Shown: positions 1-12,680, numbered from the stretch's first letter. The stretch is DNA of 64,000 bases from Sulfurimonas sp. (GCF_026988655.1 NZ_JALSKT010000083.1:18426-82425), one strand, 5' to 3'. Notes: a model not told the origin generated them from the letters alone. Numbers and translations are program-made.

Positions 1-300
1 GCAGAGTTAATGGAAAAATATATCACAGATAATTTTGAAGCAGCTGTTATATCTAATGTTACAACACTAGCATATGCTACAAAGTCAGAAGCTGTTACTC
101 TTTTAAAAGATCAGCTTGTTAATCCTGTAAAATACAAACAATCTATTCAAGCCATAGCACCTAAAGTTGATATGGCTATTGAGTTTGGGAATGGAGTTGT
201 GCTTAAAGGTCTTAATAGAAGAATTGCAAAAGATTTAAAAACAGTAAATATCTCAGATATTGCTTCTCTTGAAAAAGTAACACAGGAAGTTTGCTCTTAA
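1..300 (+). CDS. fabD: Malonyl CoA-acyl carrier protein transacylase, C-terminal part (5' end outside window)
   Basis: Frame open from base 1; ending with GNGVVLKGLNRRI resembles the FabD C-terminus. Confidence 0.7.
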   Translation, partial: AELMEKYITDNFEAAVISNVTTLAYATKSEAVTLLKDQLVNPVKYKQSIQAIAPKVDMAIEFGNGVVLKGLNRRIAKDLKTVNISDIASLEKVTQEVCS

Positions 301-301
301 T

Positions 302-1018
302 ATGAGAGTAACATTGGCACAAACTTCTCCGAAATTAAATCGGACAAATCTTGATGATATTGTTGAAATAATTCAAGTTCTAAAAGAGAGTTCAGATTTA
401 ATTGTATTTCCAGAGCTCTCTTTAAGTGGGTATCTCTTGCAAGATAAACTCTTTGAAGATGCCTATACTCTTGATGAGTTAGACGTCTTGAAAGATTTAA
501 GTAAAGATATTGACATTGTTGTTGGCGCAGCATTAAAAGATGGCAATATGTTTCGAAATAGTGCTTTATATTACAGCGATGGTAAGTTTATTTCTAAGCA
601 TATAAAAGTACACCTTCCAAATTATGGTATGTTTGAAGAGGCTCGATATTTTGAAGGTGGAGAGAGTTTTGAATCTTTTGAAGTTAATGCAAAGAAAATT
701 TCTATGCTGGTATGTGAAGATTTATGGCATACAAGTGTACATGAAGAGTTAATAAGATTAAATCCAGATATTATTATTGTTTTAGTGGCTTCTCCGGCTA
801 GAGGTTTTAACGCTGATTCTCTTGATATAGAACAAAAATGGTATAGCATAATCAAGCAGGTTGCTAAGGAGTGTCAAGCAAAGCTTCTTTTTGTAAATAG
901 AGTTGGCTTTGAAGATGGATTAGGATTTTGGGGTGGTAGCTGCGTTGTTGATCAAAGTGGACAGATTATGGATAAACTAGCGCTTTTTAAAACACAAATA
1001 AAAACATTTGAAATATAG
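302..1018 (+). CDS. Carbon-nitrogen hydrolase (nitrilase superfamily)
   Basis: Motifs FPELSLSGY, KVHLPNYGMFEEARYF, LVCEDLWH typical of the amidase/nitrilase fold. Confidence 0.85.
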   Translation: MRVTLAQTSPKLNRTNLDDIVEIIQVLKESSDLIVFPELSLSGYLLQDKLFEDAYTLDELDVLKDLSKDIDIVVGAALKDGNMFRNSALYYSDGKFISKHIKVHLPNYGMFEEARYFEGGESFESFEVNAKKISMLVCEDLWHTSVHEELIRLNPDIIIVLVASPARGFNADSLDIEQKWYSIIKQVAKECQAKLLFVNRVGFEDGLGFWGGSCVVDQSGQIMDKLALFKTQIKTFEI

Positions 1019-1027
1019 GAATTAAAA

Positions 1028-1720
1028 ATGAAATTAGCAATCATGGGAGCAATGCCTGAAGAAATAGCTCCAATACTCCAACGAATAGGAACATACACAA
1101 CAAGTGAATATGCTGGAAATAAGTACTATGAAGCGAGTTATAAAGATGTCGATCTTGTTATAGCGTATTCTAAAATAGGAAAAGTATTTTCAACACTAAC
1201 AGCTACTACAATGATAGAACATTTTGGTGCACAAAGACTTCTTTTTTCTGGTGTAGCAGGTGCTATTAGTGCAAGTTTAAAAGTTGGAGATCTGATCGTT
1301 GCAACGAAGCTTACGCAACATGATTTAGACATTACTGCGTTTGGACATCCTTATGGCTACGTTCCAGAAGGAAGTGTCTTTGTTGAAGCTGATAAAGAGA
1401 TGATAGAACTCTCTAAAATAGTTGCCAATGAAATGGGAAAAACTATACAAGAAGGCATTATAGCTACTGGTGATCAGTTTGTTGCAGATGAAGCTAGAAA
1501 AAACTGGATAGGTAAAACTTTTAGCGCTGATGCATTGGAAATGGAAGGTGCAAGTGTTGCAGTCGTTTGTGATGCTTTAGACGTGCCATTTTTTATTCTT
1601 CGTGCTATTAGTGATGCAGCTGATATGGATGCTAGTTTCTCTTTTGATGAATTTTTAGAGACAAGTGCAGTTGAGTCTGCAGAATTTGTTATGAAAATGG
1701 TGGATAAACTTGTCCGTTAA
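1028..1720 (+). CDS. mtnN: 5'-methylthioadenosine/S-adenosylhomocysteine nucleosidase
   Basis: MKLAIMGAMPEEIAPI, FSGVAGAIS, ALEMEGASVAVVC, RAISDAAD motifs. Confidence 0.9.
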   Translation: MKLAIMGAMPEEIAPILQRIGTYTTSEYAGNKYYEASYKDVDLVIAYSKIGKVFSTLTATTMIEHFGAQRLLFSGVAGAISASLKVGDLIVATKLTQHDLDITAFGHPYGYVPEGSVFVEADKEMIELSKIVANEMGKTIQEGIIATGDQFVADEARKNWIGKTFSADALEMEGASVAVVCDALDVPFFILRAISDAADMDASFSFDEFLETSAVESAEFVMKMVDKLVR

Positions 1721-2459
1721 ACTCTCTAAAAAAATCATGTCAAAACTTGGTAAAACGAATGCCGAGTTTCAACTTATAGAAGAGGGTGACAAAATACTTG
1801 TTGGGCTTAGTGGTGGAAAAGATTCACTTACAATGATTCATGCAATGAAAGAACAACAACGACGTGCACCTTTTACATTTGAGTTCATAGCTGTTACAGT
1901 AGGTTATGGCATGGGTGAAAACTTTGAAAAACTCTCTAAGCATTGTAAAGAACATGGCATAGAACATGTAGTTCGTGATACAAAAACATATGAGCTTGCG
2001 AAAGAAAAAATCCGTAAAAATTCATCATATTGTAGTTTTTTTTCTCGTATGAGAAGAGGCTATCTTTATAGCGTAGCACAAGAGCTTGGATGTAACAAAG
2101 TAGCGCTTGGACATCATATGGATGATGCTGCTGAGAGCTTTTTTATGAACTTTATATATAATGGGCAAATGCGGAGTCTTGCACCTAAGTATACGGCTGG
2201 AAATGGACTTGTAGTTATTCGTCCCCTGATTCAAATGCGTGAGCGTCAGTTAGCTGCGTTTGTAAAAGAGAATGAGATAGAAGCCATAGGAGATGAAGCT
2301 TGTCCTGCTATGCGTTTTGATGTGAAGATGCCACATGCAAGAGCAAATACAAAAGAGATGCTGGCTAAGATGGAAAAAGAGTTTCCTTCTCTTTTTACCT
2401 CTTTAAACGCAGCGTTTAAAAATATTTCAGTAGATAGCTTTTTTATGCTTGAAGATTAG
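1710..2459 (+). CDS. ttcA: tRNA 2-thiocytidine biosynthesis TtcA-like ATP-binding protein
   Basis: PP-loop VGLSGGKDSLTM and ALGHHMDDAAESFFMNF. Confidence 0.75.
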   Translation: MSVKLSKKIMSKLGKTNAEFQLIEEGDKILVGLSGGKDSLTMIHAMKEQQRRAPFTFEFIAVTVGYGMGENFEKLSKHCKEHGIEHVVRDTKTYELAKEKIRKNSSYCSFFSRMRRGYLYSVAQELGCNKVALGHHMDDAAESFFMNFIYNGQMRSLAPKYTAGNGLVVIRPLIQMRERQLAAFVKENEIEAIGDEACPAMRFDVKMPHARANTKEMLAKMEKEFPSLFTSLNAAFKNISVDSFFMLED

Positions 2460-2943
2460 CGTCTTTATCATAAATAACTAGAGTTCCTGCTAGTAAATCA
2501 TGAAGCCCACGTTTGTCTTTTCTCAAAGCAACCATTAAAAAACCTATAAAAAAGAGTGCCATTGAAACGATATATCCTAGTGAACGGGTAATGGCTTGTG
2601 TATTATCTAAATCTTGCAGAGTTTTTGCATCAACAATTTTAATATGAACAAACTTCTTTCCAGGTGTAGCGCCACGCCATTTTTTCCAAAATAATATAGT
2701 TATAATTAAAACAGAAAATTCAAAACCAAGTTCCCAAGCAAAAGATGTTTGTGGTTGATGATTGAGTGCGTGAGGATTACCACTCATTGCCATTTGTATA
2801 TTTTGTTGATATTGAGAGAAGTCAAACCAGTTCCCATCACTTAAAAAGTATATAAGGATGGCAACTGGAAGAGCGACAAAGAGAGTATCTAAAAATGAAG
2901 CAACAAATCGAATCCAAAATCCAGCATATCTTACTTCATTCAT
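2443..2943 (-). CDS. RDD family membrane protein
   Basis: AGFWIRFVASFLDTL, GATPGKKFVHIKIVDAKT, RSLGYIVS. Confidence 0.85.
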   Translation of the reverse strand: MNEVRYAGFWIRFVASFLDTLFVALPVAILIYFLSDGNWFDFSQYQQNIQMAMSGNPHALNHQPQTSFAWELGFEFSVLIITILFWKKWRGATPGKKFVHIKIVDAKTLQDLDNTQAITRSLGYIVSMALFFIGFLMVALRKDKRGLHDLLAGTLVIYDKDANLQA

Positions 2944-2950
2944 AGACTAG

Positions 2951-4420
<1,470 letters not shown>

Positions 4421-4437
4421 TTATACCTTTGTTGTTG

Positions 4438-4779
4438 TTAAAAAGAGGTAAAATCAAGAAACATAAATTGGGAAAGTAAGATAATAATTATAACAAGTAT
4501 GAAAGGGAAGAGGTGGCTTTTAAATACCCAAGGTTGAATACCAAAAAAGACTTGGTTAACACCACGAAATCCTAGCCATAAACCTAAAAATCCTTTGATT
4601 GAAAGCGCTATTTGAAAAGTGCTTAAACCATCTTCTGTAATCTCTCCAAAAACTTGTGTAAATAGATACATCCCTGAAAGAACGGCAACTATTAATGCTT
4701 TAGGAACAACCTTTCTTACATGCATCATAATAGCTTCGCGAGCTTTTTTATGCTCTTCTTCATTGAGAGACTGCTTCAT
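4438..4779 (-). CDS. Hypothetical membrane protein
   Basis: ORF with several hydrophobic segments. Confidence 0.55.
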   Translation of the reverse strand: MKQSLNEEEHKKAREAIMMHVRKVVPKALIVAVLSGMYLFTQVFGEITEDGLSTFQIALSIKGFLGLWLGFRGVNQVFFGIQPWVFKSHLFPFILVIIIILLSQFMFLDFTSF

Positions 4780-4868
4780 TTTTGCTATAAAGAGATTATC
4801 TGTGATTAGAAAACCTCCATATATAAATACGGCAAAAATATGAATGGTATGGATGATAGTATAAAGAA

Positions 4869-5279
4869 TTATTTATCCTTTTTTGGTGCTTTTCTAAAAA
4901 GGTGATAGTTTTCAAGCTCAAGCATCTCTTCAACATAACTGACTATACATTTGGCGCAATCTGTCCAAACACCAGAGGGAAGTCTTACTTCTAACTTTTT
5001 CTTTTCACGAAGTTTAATGATTTTTTTAGGTGATAAGACTTTTGTAACAGGTGAAAAATCTACATCAGTTAAATCTATGTCGTTTTTATAAAATATAGTT
5101 TGCTTCTTGAAATTTCCCCAACCAGGAATACCATCTTCAGTATACGGTACTTCATGACCATTTTTAAATTTTACCATCATTTTATAATGAGAGTCTTCAA
5201 AGACTTGGGAAACTTTCCCCGCACCAAATACTAAACCGTAGAGTTTATCTTTTACTTTTACATCATCAAAATATGCCAT
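4869..5279 (-). CDS. Hypothetical protein
   Basis: 136-aa ORF with purine-rich upstream region. Confidence 0.6.
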   Translation of the reverse strand: MAYFDDVKVKDKLYGLVFGAGKVSQVFEDSHYKMMVKFKNGHEVPYTEDGIPGWGNFKKQTIFYKNDIDLTDVDFSPVTKVLSPKKIIKLREKKKLEVRLPSGVWTDCAKCIVSYVEEMLELENYHLFRKAPKKDK

Positions 5280-5308
5280 TTCTTCTCCTTTATTTCTTTG
5301 TAAATTGT

Positions 5309-5573
5309 AAGTACCTCTCCATAAATAACTCCAATTTCAGAAGCTTAAAAAGAGGGCTAATACAAGGCGAAATTCCGCATGAGCTACTAGTAGCTTAAAG
5401 GATTTTCAACGAAGTAGTAGCCCTCTTTTTAAACTTCCCTTCGGGCAAAGAGCAAATAACCCTATTGCGTCGTTAGATTCCTTTGGATTAACCAGTTAGT
5501 CCTGCAGAAATCTGCCTAGCACTAGAGCTATTTGCTCTTTGCTGAATCTGGGGTTATTTATGGAGAGGTACTT
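5309..5573. repeat. MITE-like / structured non-coding element with 32-bp terminal inverted repeats
   Basis: AAGTACCTCTCCATAAATAACTCCAATTTCAG (5309-5340) versus CTGAATCTGGGGTTATTTATGGAGAGGTACTT (5542-5573), about 3 mismatches; internal inverted repeats AAAAAGAGGGCT/AGCCCTCTTTTT and GCAAAGAGCAAATA/TATTTGCTCTTTGC. Confidence 0.75.
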
Positions 5574-5606
5574 CACTACATTATATCTCATAGTGGTTAC
5601 AATGAG

Positions 5607-6950
5607 TTAAGCCTTGTACGCTACAGCATTTTCTAAGCTTAATGAGCCATCAAAAAGAGTTTGTTCATCGTAAGCTTTTGCAATGAATTGTAGTCCTACA
5701 GGTATGCCATCACTGTTTTTCATGATTGGCAGTGAAAGGGCAGGGAGTCCTGCAAGGTTAACACTAATAGTATAAATATCGCTTAGATACATTTGCATAG
5801 GGCTTGAGAGTTCTCCAAATTTTGGTGCTACAGTTGGTGCAACAGGAGATAAAATCAAATCAACATCTTGAAATATTTTTGCATATTCATCTTTGATGAT
5901 ATGACGTGTTTTTTGTGCTTTTACATAATAAGCTTCATAGTACCCGCTTGAGAGCACAAAGTTTCCGAGTAAGATACGGCGTTTTACTTCATCACCAAAA
6001 CCTTCACTTCTTGTTTTGAAGTAGGTCTCTTCAAGGTTTTTGCCTTCTACTTTATTACCGTAGCGAACTCCATCATAACGCCCAAGGTTTGTGGTCGCCT
6101 CTGCTGTTGCTGTGATGTAGTAAGCTGAGATGTCGTATTTTGCATCCATCATCTCTTTTTCAACGATAGTATGTCCCTGTGATTTGAGTGCTTGGATAGC
6201 TTTTGCATACGCTTCTTTGATAGCATCACTTGCATTTTCAATATACTGAGGCAATACCGCGATAGTAAGCTTGCGAGCTGCGTTTAGATTTGGGACAACT
6301 TTATCATCCATCATTGCGTTTGTAGAATCTTTTTCATCGCTTCCACTTATGATGTCATAGAGTATCGCTGCATCCTCAACATTTTGTGTCATAGGACCGA
6401 TCTGATCAAGACTTGAAGCATAAGCACCAAGACCATAGCGACTCACTCTTCCATATGTTGGCTTCATTCCAACTATACCACAATATGCAGCAGGTTGACG
6501 GATAGAACCACCTGTATCTGAGCCCAAGGCTGCTATGGCTAGACCAGCACCAACAGCAGCAGCAGATCCTCCAGAACTTCCACCAGGAACATGCTCTGGG
6601 TTTATGGGGTTGAGTGTTTTACCATAGTAACTTGTTTCTGTTGTTGAGCCCATTGCAAATTCATCCATATTTGTACGACCAAAAGGAGAGAGTCCTGCGT
6701 CTAAAAGTTTGTTTATAACTGTCGCATTGTATGGTGCGATGTAGCCTTGAAGAATTTTAGAGGCTGAGGTAACAGACCAGTCTTTTACTTGAATGTTGTC
6801 TTTGATAGCAATAGGAATTCCCTCTCCAACATACTTTACGTCAATATATGCGTTAAGTTCTTTATTTTCATCTATCTTTGTTTTTAAGTTATTTGTAAAT
6901 TTGTTGAGTTCATCTTTTGATAATTGTAATGCTTCTTTGAGTGTGATCAC
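5607..6950 (-). CDS. gatA: Aspartyl/glutamyl-tRNA amidotransferase subunit A
   Basis: [36 protein letters not shown] amidase signature. Confidence 0.96.
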   Translation of the reverse strand: MITLKEALQLSKDELNKFTNNLKTKIDENKELNAYIDVKYVGEGIPIAIKDNIQVKDWSVTSASKILQGYIAPYNATVINKLLDAGLSPFGRTNMDEFAMGSTTETSYYGKTLNPINPEHVPGGSSGGSAAAVGAGLAIAALGSDTGGSIRQPAAYCGIVGMKPTYGRVSRYGLGAYASSLDQIGPMTQNVEDAAILYDIISGSDEKDSTNAMMDDKVVPNLNAARKLTIAVLPQYIENASDAIKEAYAKAIQALKSQGHTIVEKEMMDAKYDISAYYITATAEATTNLGRYDGVRYGNKVEGKNLEETYFKTRSEGFGDEVKRRILLGNFVLSSGYYEAYYVKAQKTRHIIKDEYAKIFQDVDLILSPVAPTVAPKFGELSSPMQMYLSDIYTISVNLAGLPALSLPIMKNSDGIPVGLQFIAKAYDEQTLFDGSLSLENAVAYKA

Positions 6951-7087
6951 TGCTTTTCCTATGTAGATAAATTAGTAAGAGTATTATAACAAAATGTGTT
7001 TATCTTTTTCTTTTATCGCATTTATGCAAAGCAATTGAAATGCAAGAGTTGATTTTTCCCTCTTCTTAAAAGAGTTTTCCAATTTTT

Positions 7088-7951
7088 TTAAATCCATACC
7101 AATTGTACAAAAACACCAACTGTTGGATAGTAAGAACTTTTTGCAAGTTTTATTTGACTCTCTTGTTCTTTTAACATTGTCCGTAAAGCTTTTATGTCTG
7201 GACGATTTTCCAGTGCTTTTTGTGTGAGTGAATTAAGCGAAAATGTCTGATATTTTGGTAGTGGGGCAAGATCTGTTATCTTTTGTTGTGTCATAAGGGA
7301 GAGTTGACTAAGAGCAATGTCATAACTATTTTTTGTCTGAATAAGTTTTGCTTTGATTGCATTTTGACCTGCATCTATTCGATAGAGTTCAGCTTGAGAT
7401 ATCATGCCCAAATCAAAAAAAGCTTTTGCCTTTTTATAGCTTTGTTGTGTGGCTTGATAAGCTTCTTCTTGTGAAGTGATAAGATGTTGTAAAGCTAAGG
7501 CAGTTGTATAGGCTTGTACTACATTCATGTAAAGATTGCGTTTGGCATTTTCTACATCAAGGAGTGCGCGATATTTACGTAAGTTTGCTTTGTCGATACT
7601 CGCACTTATAGCAAAACCGCTAAAAAGAGGGTAGGTCAGCTTTAGTGTTCCGATATAGAGGTTTTGTGCTTGCATCTGTACTGGAGGTGTTGAAGGTGGA
7701 AAGCCTGGAAATGAACCTTGCAGATACATAACCGGCTCTTCATAAAGATAGGTAGCCCCATAAGAGAGATCAAGACTTGGGTATTGTGCTGACTTTGCAA
7801 CTTCGCTAAGTTGTTCATAAACTTTTGCTTTTTTAGTGGCAGCTTGAATTGATGGATTTTGTTCACTCAGTTCAATGGTTTGACTCAAGGTACCCGCGTA
7901 AGTGATAAGAGCACAACAAGAACTTAAAAATAGAGTTTGTAAAAGTCGCAT
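7088..7951 (-). pseudogene. TolC-family outer membrane efflux protein, C-terminally truncated
   Basis: Signal peptide and TolC repeat architecture, but the ORF ends at SSYYPTVGVFVQLVWI (287 aa); TolC homologues are typically above 400 aa. Confidence 0.65.
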
Positions 7952-8075
7952 AATGTCTATATTCTTTGTAATGAAGATATTATAACAGTTATTTTTATTT
8001 TTTGCTTATTTATATGTGTTAGAAGTTTAGTGAGAAGATAAAAAGAAAAAGGTACTTGTAAGAATGTTTAGTCTC

Positions 8076-8186
8076 TTAGGGCTTAAACTTCTTAACAAGT
8101 AAAACCCCGATGCCTATGACGACAAAGATAAGAGCTACAGTAGCTCCTACAAATGTCAGGCTTACGGGTTCACTGAAGTTAGGCAT
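8076..8186 (-). CDS. 36-aa single-pass membrane microprotein overlapping the ileS stop
   Basis: Translation [44 protein letters not shown] overlap with the end of ileS. Confidence 0.5.
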   Translation of the reverse strand: MPNFSEPVSLTFVGATVALIFVVIGIGVLLVKKFKP

Positions 8187-10947
8187 TTATGACCTCATTA
8201 CAACGGCTACATAAAGCGTCTTCTTTTTGGGCTTGGTATTTCCAACATCTTGGACATTTGTGTGCTGTTGCTTTTGCAATGCTAAATGTGTCATCATTGA
8301 CTTTGAAACTCTCTAAGATGTCTTCTTCTGGTTTATCTTCTAAGATTCCAGAGACAACAAACCAATCTTCAGCATCTGCATTATTCATATCTAAAACAGT
8401 TTTTGATTCTGTGTAGATGACAAGTTCAAGTGTACTTTTGATGATTTTTTCTTTTTTAAGCTTATCTACTGCTGCACCAAAACCTTCTCTTGCTTTTACC
8501 ATATACTCTGCATCAAAAGGCATTGCACCGGCTTCGATTTTTGCATAAGTCATATCAAAAACATCTTCAGCATCACCTTTAATAATTGCAGGTGCATTTT
8601 CTACTATTTCATCTGCTGTATAGGTGAGGATAGGTGCCATCAAAAGAAGTAGTGCTTTGGTTATGATTGCCATTGCGCTTTGGCTTGCTCTTCTTCTTTG
8701 ACCCTCTTTCTCGTTACAGTAAAGGTTGTCTTTTGTCATATCGATATACATACCACTCAACTCATTCACGATGAAGTTATTAAGTGTACTCATACCGTTC
8801 ACAAAGTTATATTCACTAAACTGCTTATGCACTTCATTGAATGTATCTTGAGCAACATTGAGTATCCATTTGTCAAGATTACCCATATCTTCATAAGAAG
8901 TTAAGCTCTCTAGGTCATTGATATTGGCAAGCATAATTCTAAAAGTGTTTCTTAATTTTCTATAGCTTTCTGAAGTCTGTTTTAAAATACCTTGAGAAAT
9001 TTTCAAATCACCTTGGTAATCAGAAGAAGCAACCCATAAACGCAGTATCTCACTTCCGTACTCTTTTAAAACTTTTTCCGGTGCGATAACATTGCCTTTA
9101 GATTTAGACATTTTTTCGCCTTTTTCATCTACTGTAAAACCATGGGTTAAGACACCTTTGTATGGTGCTTGATGCTCAACCGCAGAAGATAAAAAGAGTG
9201 AAGACTGGAACCAACCACGATGTTGGTCAGAGCCTTCTACATATAAATCAGCAGGGTATTGACCTGCATCATAGTTACGAGATTTTAAAACACTGTTCCA
9301 AGTAGAACCAGAGTCAAACCATACATCTAAAATATCTGTAACTTTTTCAAGTTCTTCTGGTTTATAAGCACTTCCTGGATAAAGAAGTTGTGCAATATCC
9401 ATAGAATACCAAGCATCACTTCCTTGCATTTCAAAAATCATCGCAGTAAAATTGAGAACTTTTTCATCTAAAAGTACTTCGCCTGTTTCTTTTATTCTAA
9501 AAAAGGCGATAGGCACACCCCAGTCACGTTGACGAGAGATACACCAGTCAGGACGATTTGCTACCATAGAAGTAAGACGATTACGCCCACTCTCAGGGAC
9601 AAAAAGAGTTTTTTCTATTGCATCAAGTGCAATGTTTCTCAGTGTTTTATCTTGTCCTACAGGTTTTTCATCTACAGAGATAAACCACTGTTTTGTAGCA
9701 CGATAGATAAGTGGTGTATGACTTCTCCAACAATGAGGATACGAGTGCATAAATTTACTTACTTGTAAAACACTCTCACCCATCATCTCTACGATATCTT
9801 CATTTGATTTGAAGATATGACGACCTACGAAGTCCTCTGCGTTTGGAATTAAAGCATCACGAACAACAGTCGCATCATAACACCCAGTCTCATCAACAGG
9901 CATCACAACTTCTAAGTCATATTTTAAACCAACACGGTAGTCATCTTCACCATGCCCTGGTGCTGTATGCACACAACCTGTACCATTTTCTATAAGAACA
10001 TGATCTCCTAAAACGATACGCGAAGCTCTACCATTAAGTGGATTTACCGCGTTTAGATTTTCAAACGCAGTAGCTTGAAATGTTTTTGCAATAGTGCCAC
10101 TTAGCACACCGCTCTCTACTAAAGAGTTCAGCAGTTCTTTAGCTACGATATACCCATCAGTAGTAAGCACATATTCTTCCTCAGGATTGAGTGAAATACC
10201 AGTATTTGCTGGAATAGTCCATGGTGTTGTTGTCCAGATAACTGGAGCAGCTTTTTCATCTTTGTTTATGCCCAGTTTCTCTTTTGCTTCATCGCTCAGC
10301 TCAAACGCAACAAAGATAGAGTAATCTTCTTTGTCTTCATACTCAACTTCTGCTTCTGCAAGAGCCGTTCTCTCTGCCCATGACCAAAACACTGGTTTGC
10401 TACGCTCTATCAAAAGACCTTTTTTTGCAACACTACAAAGTGTTCTATAGATATTTGCTTCAAATCTATAGTCCATAGTTACATAAGGCTTTTCCCAGTC
10501 TGCGATGATACCAAGCTCTTTAAATTCACCTTTTTGAATATCTACAAATTTACGTGCATGTTCACGACAAAGCTTTCGTATCTCGTGCGTTTGGAGAAGT
10601 TCTTTTTTCTTTTTTCCACCAAGTTTTTTTTCAACTTGTTGTTCAATCGGAAGACCATGACAATCCCAACCTGGAGTAAAACGAACAGATTTGCCATTGA
10701 AATAATTGTTTTTGATGATAATATCTTTGAGCACTTTGTTCAGCGCATGCCCGATGTGAATATGACCATTTGCATAAGGAGGACCGTCATGAAGAGTGAA
10801 GCTGTCTGCATCTTTGCGTTTGGCTTTCATTTTTTCATAAACTTTTTTTTCATCCCAAGCAGCATAACGCTTTGGTTCATTGTTTATTAAATTGCCTCTC
10901 ATGGCGAACGTGGTTGTTGGTAAAAGTAGTGTGTCTTTGTAGTCCAT
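8179..10947 (-). CDS. ileS: Isoleucyl-tRNA synthetase
   Basis: [23 protein letters not shown] (HIGH), KMSKSKGN (KMSKS), C-terminal zinc finger CPRCW..CSRC. Confidence 0.98.
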   Translation of the reverse strand: MDYKDTLLLPTTTFAMRGNLINNEPKRYAAWDEKKVYEKMKAKRKDADSFTLHDGPPYANGHIHIGHALNKVLKDIIIKNNYFNGKSVRFTPGWDCHGLPIEQQVEKKLGGKKKKELLQTHEIRKLCREHARKFVDIQKGEFKELGIIADWEKPYVTMDYRFEANIYRTLCSVAKKGLLIERSKPVFWSWAERTALAEAEVEYEDKEDYSIFVAFELSDEAKEKLGINKDEKAAPVIWTTTPWTIPANTGISLNPEEEYVLTTDGYIVAKELLNSLVESGVLSGTIAKTFQATAFENLNAVNPLNGRASRIVLGDHVLIENGTGCVHTAPGHGEDDYRVGLKYDLEVVMPVDETGCYDATVVRDALIPNAEDFVGRHIFKSNEDIVEMMGESVLQVSKFMHSYPHCWRSHTPLIYRATKQWFISVDEKPVGQDKTLRNIALDAIEKTLFVPESGRNRLTSMVANRPDWCISRQRDWGVPIAFFRIKETGEVLLDEKVLNFTAMIFEMQGSDAWYSMDIAQLLYPGSAYKPEELEKVTDILDVWFDSGSTWNSVLKSRNYDAGQYPADLYVEGSDQHRGWFQSSLFLSSAVEHQAPYKGVLTHGFTVDEKGEKMSKSKGNVIAPEKVLKEYGSEILRLWVASSDYQGDLKISQGILKQTSESYRKLRNTFRIMLANINDLESLTSYEDMGNLDKWILNVAQDTFNEVHKQFSEYNFVNGMSTLNNFIVNELSGMYIDMTKDNLYCNEKEGQRRRASQSAMAIITKALLLLMAPILTYTADEIVENAPAIIKGDAEDVFDMTYAKIEAGAMPFDAEYMVKAREGFGAAVDKLKKEKIIKSTLELVIYTESKTVLDMNNADAEDWFVVSGILEDKPEEDILESFKVNDDTFSIAKATAHKCPRCWKYQAQKEDALCSRCNEVINA

Positions 10948-11061
10948 CTATACCCCAAAATATTATTATAAAGTTTTGCATTGTACCTTTAATGTGTTTA
11001 AAAGCTGATAAAAGTGCTATAATAAGGCTAATAAAATTCTCTGAAGAAGGCTTACAACAGC

Positions 11062-12150
11062 ATGAAAACACATCTGATATTTATAGGAAATAAGTTTATA
11101 TATAATGCACCACTCAAAGAGTACATTTTGCGAAATATAGAAAAAAATAGTGGCTTTATAAATGAGATAACTTACCTAAAAGAGAGTGAGAATGCTCTGT
11201 TTTTATATATAGAAGAAGAGTTAAACGCAGCTGATAGAGTTATCCTTATAACATCAAAACAAAATTTCTCTACAATTGGTAAGGTTATCTGTACGGCTAC
11301 GGGAGATAATCAAATCCTTCAAGATGCTATGTTGATTCCCCAAAAAGCGACTATTTATGCTGAGCGTTCTTATCTACTTGAACATCAAAACACTTCTGTC
11401 AATGTATTACAAATAGATGAAGGGCAAAAAATGCCAGAGATTTTGTTCACAAATGAAGAAACAAAAGCTACTGTACATGTTTTTGAAGAAGAAAAAGAGG
11501 TGCTTATCAGTATCTTGAATCCTATAGCTCAGATGTATGAAGTAAACTTTTTTGTGACACAAGAAGTTGATGGTTGGTTACGTGTGGATATCGCAAGCAA
11601 TAGATATGGGGATATTTCTAAGTTTATTCATGCATGTAAAAATTTATTGCCTAAAAAACTTATCACTTCAGCGAACATTGTAGAATATATCATAGATAAG
11701 CTATCTCATCATGGGAAAAAAGTAAGCTTTTCTGAGAGCTGTACGGGTGGACTACTTGCTTACTATTTTACTAAACATAATGGGGCTTCAAAAATTCTTG
11801 ATGGTTCTCTTGTGACATACTCTAATGCACTTAAGGAAAATTGGCTTGCTGTAAGTCATGAAGTACTTGAAGCCAATGGTGCAGTAAGTGCTGAGGTAGT
11901 GGCTGAGATGAGTGAGGGCGCTTTAAATGTTAGTGGAGCAGATTATGCACTCTCCATCAGTGGTATAGCAGGTGATACAGGTGGAACAAAAGAAAAGCCG
12001 GTAGGGACAGTTTATATCGGTGCAAGAAGTCAAACAAAACATAAAGAGCGACATCTTCAGTTTCAAGGTGATAGAAACTATGTTCAACATCAAAGTGCTT
12101 TATATGCGATAAAAATGTTGCTTATGATTGATAAAGAGACTTTTTTCTAA
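11062..12150 (+). CDS. cinA: CinA-like protein with C-terminal nicotinamide-nucleotide amidase domain
   Basis: SESCTGGLLAYYFT, GSLVTYSNALK, SGIAGDTGGTKEKPVGTVYIG. Confidence 0.8.
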   Translation: MKTHLIFIGNKFIYNAPLKEYILRNIEKNSGFINEITYLKESENALFLYIEEELNAADRVILITSKQNFSTIGKVICTATGDNQILQDAMLIPQKATIYAERSYLLEHQNTSVNVLQIDEGQKMPEILFTNEETKATVHVFEEEKEVLISILNPIAQMYEVNFFVTQEVDGWLRVDIASNRYGDISKFIHACKNLLPKKLITSANIVEYIIDKLSHHGKKVSFSESCTGGLLAYYFTKHNGASKILDGSLVTYSNALKENWLAVSHEVLEANGAVSAEVVAEMSEGALNVSGADYALSISGIAGDTGGTKEKPVGTVYIGARSQTKHKERHLQFQGDRNYVQHQSALYAIKMLLMIDKETFF

Positions 12151-12167
12151 ATTTATCGCTAAATGTC

Positions 12168-12196
12168 TTGACAATTAAGAATCATTTGCCTATAAT
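12168..12196 (+). promoter_or_regulatory. Sigma70-type promoter of the tRNA operon
   Basis: TTGACA (12168-12173), 17-nt spacer, TATAAT (12191-12196), 28 nt before tRNA-Lys. Confidence 0.85.
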
Positions 12197-12224
12197 TTCG
12201 ACCTCTTAACAATAAGAGGAAAAC

Positions 12225-12300
12225 GTCTTGTTAGCTCAGCTGGTAGAGCACGTCACTTTTAATGATGTGGCCGATGGTTCGAATCCATCACAGGACACCA
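12225..12300 (+). tRNA. tRNA-Lys (TTT)
   Basis: Cloverleaf, 76 nt with encoded CCA; anticodon loop CTTTTAA. Confidence 0.95.
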
Positions 12301-12317
12301 TTTTTACAGTTTTAAAT

Positions 12318-12393
12318 GGGCGTTTAGCTCAGTTGGTAGAGCGCTACCCTTACAAGGTAGATGTCACTGGTTCGAGTCCAGTAATGCCCACCA
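12318..12393 (+). tRNA. tRNA-Val (TAC), copy 1
   Basis: Cloverleaf with CCA; anticodon TAC in CTTACAA. Confidence 0.95.
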
Positions 12394-12410
12394 TTTAAAA
12401 CATTATATGC

Positions 12411-12487
12411 GCGGTGGTAGTTCAGTTGGTTAGAATACCTGCCTGTCACGCAGGGGGTCGCGAGTTCGAGTCTCGTCCACCGCGCCA
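12411..12487 (+). tRNA. tRNA-Asp (GTC), copy 1
   Basis: Cloverleaf with CCA; CCTGTCACG anticodon region. Confidence 0.95.
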
Positions 12488-12492
12488 TTTTC

Positions 12493-12568
12493 GGGCGTTT
12501 AGCTCAGTTGGTAGAGCGCTACCCTTACAAGGTAGATGTCACTGGTTCGAGTCCAGTAATGCCCACCA
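12493..12568 (+). tRNA. tRNA-Val (TAC), copy 2
   Basis: Identical to 12318-12393. Confidence 0.95.
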
Positions 12569-12604
12569 TTTTTGTTTACAAACCTTTTGTTTATGAAAGA
12601 CAGT

Positions 12605-12680
12605 GACCCTTTCGTCTAGTGGCCAAGGACACTATCACTTCATGGTAGTAACAGAGGTTCAAATCCTTTAGGGGTCGCCA
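12605..12680 (+). tRNA. tRNA-Glu (TTC)
   Basis: Cloverleaf; anticodon stem CTATC/GGTAG with loop ACTTCAT; CCA encoded. Confidence 0.93.

Noticed and set aside
10021-10045. Near-match CCGCGTTTA and similar one-off variants (e.g. CAACGCAG at 24569)
   Set aside because: Single-mismatch variants were not counted, to keep the motif tally exact.
12414-12596. 60-aa ORF across the tRNA cluster
   Set aside because: Translation simply reads through two tRNA genes; artefact.
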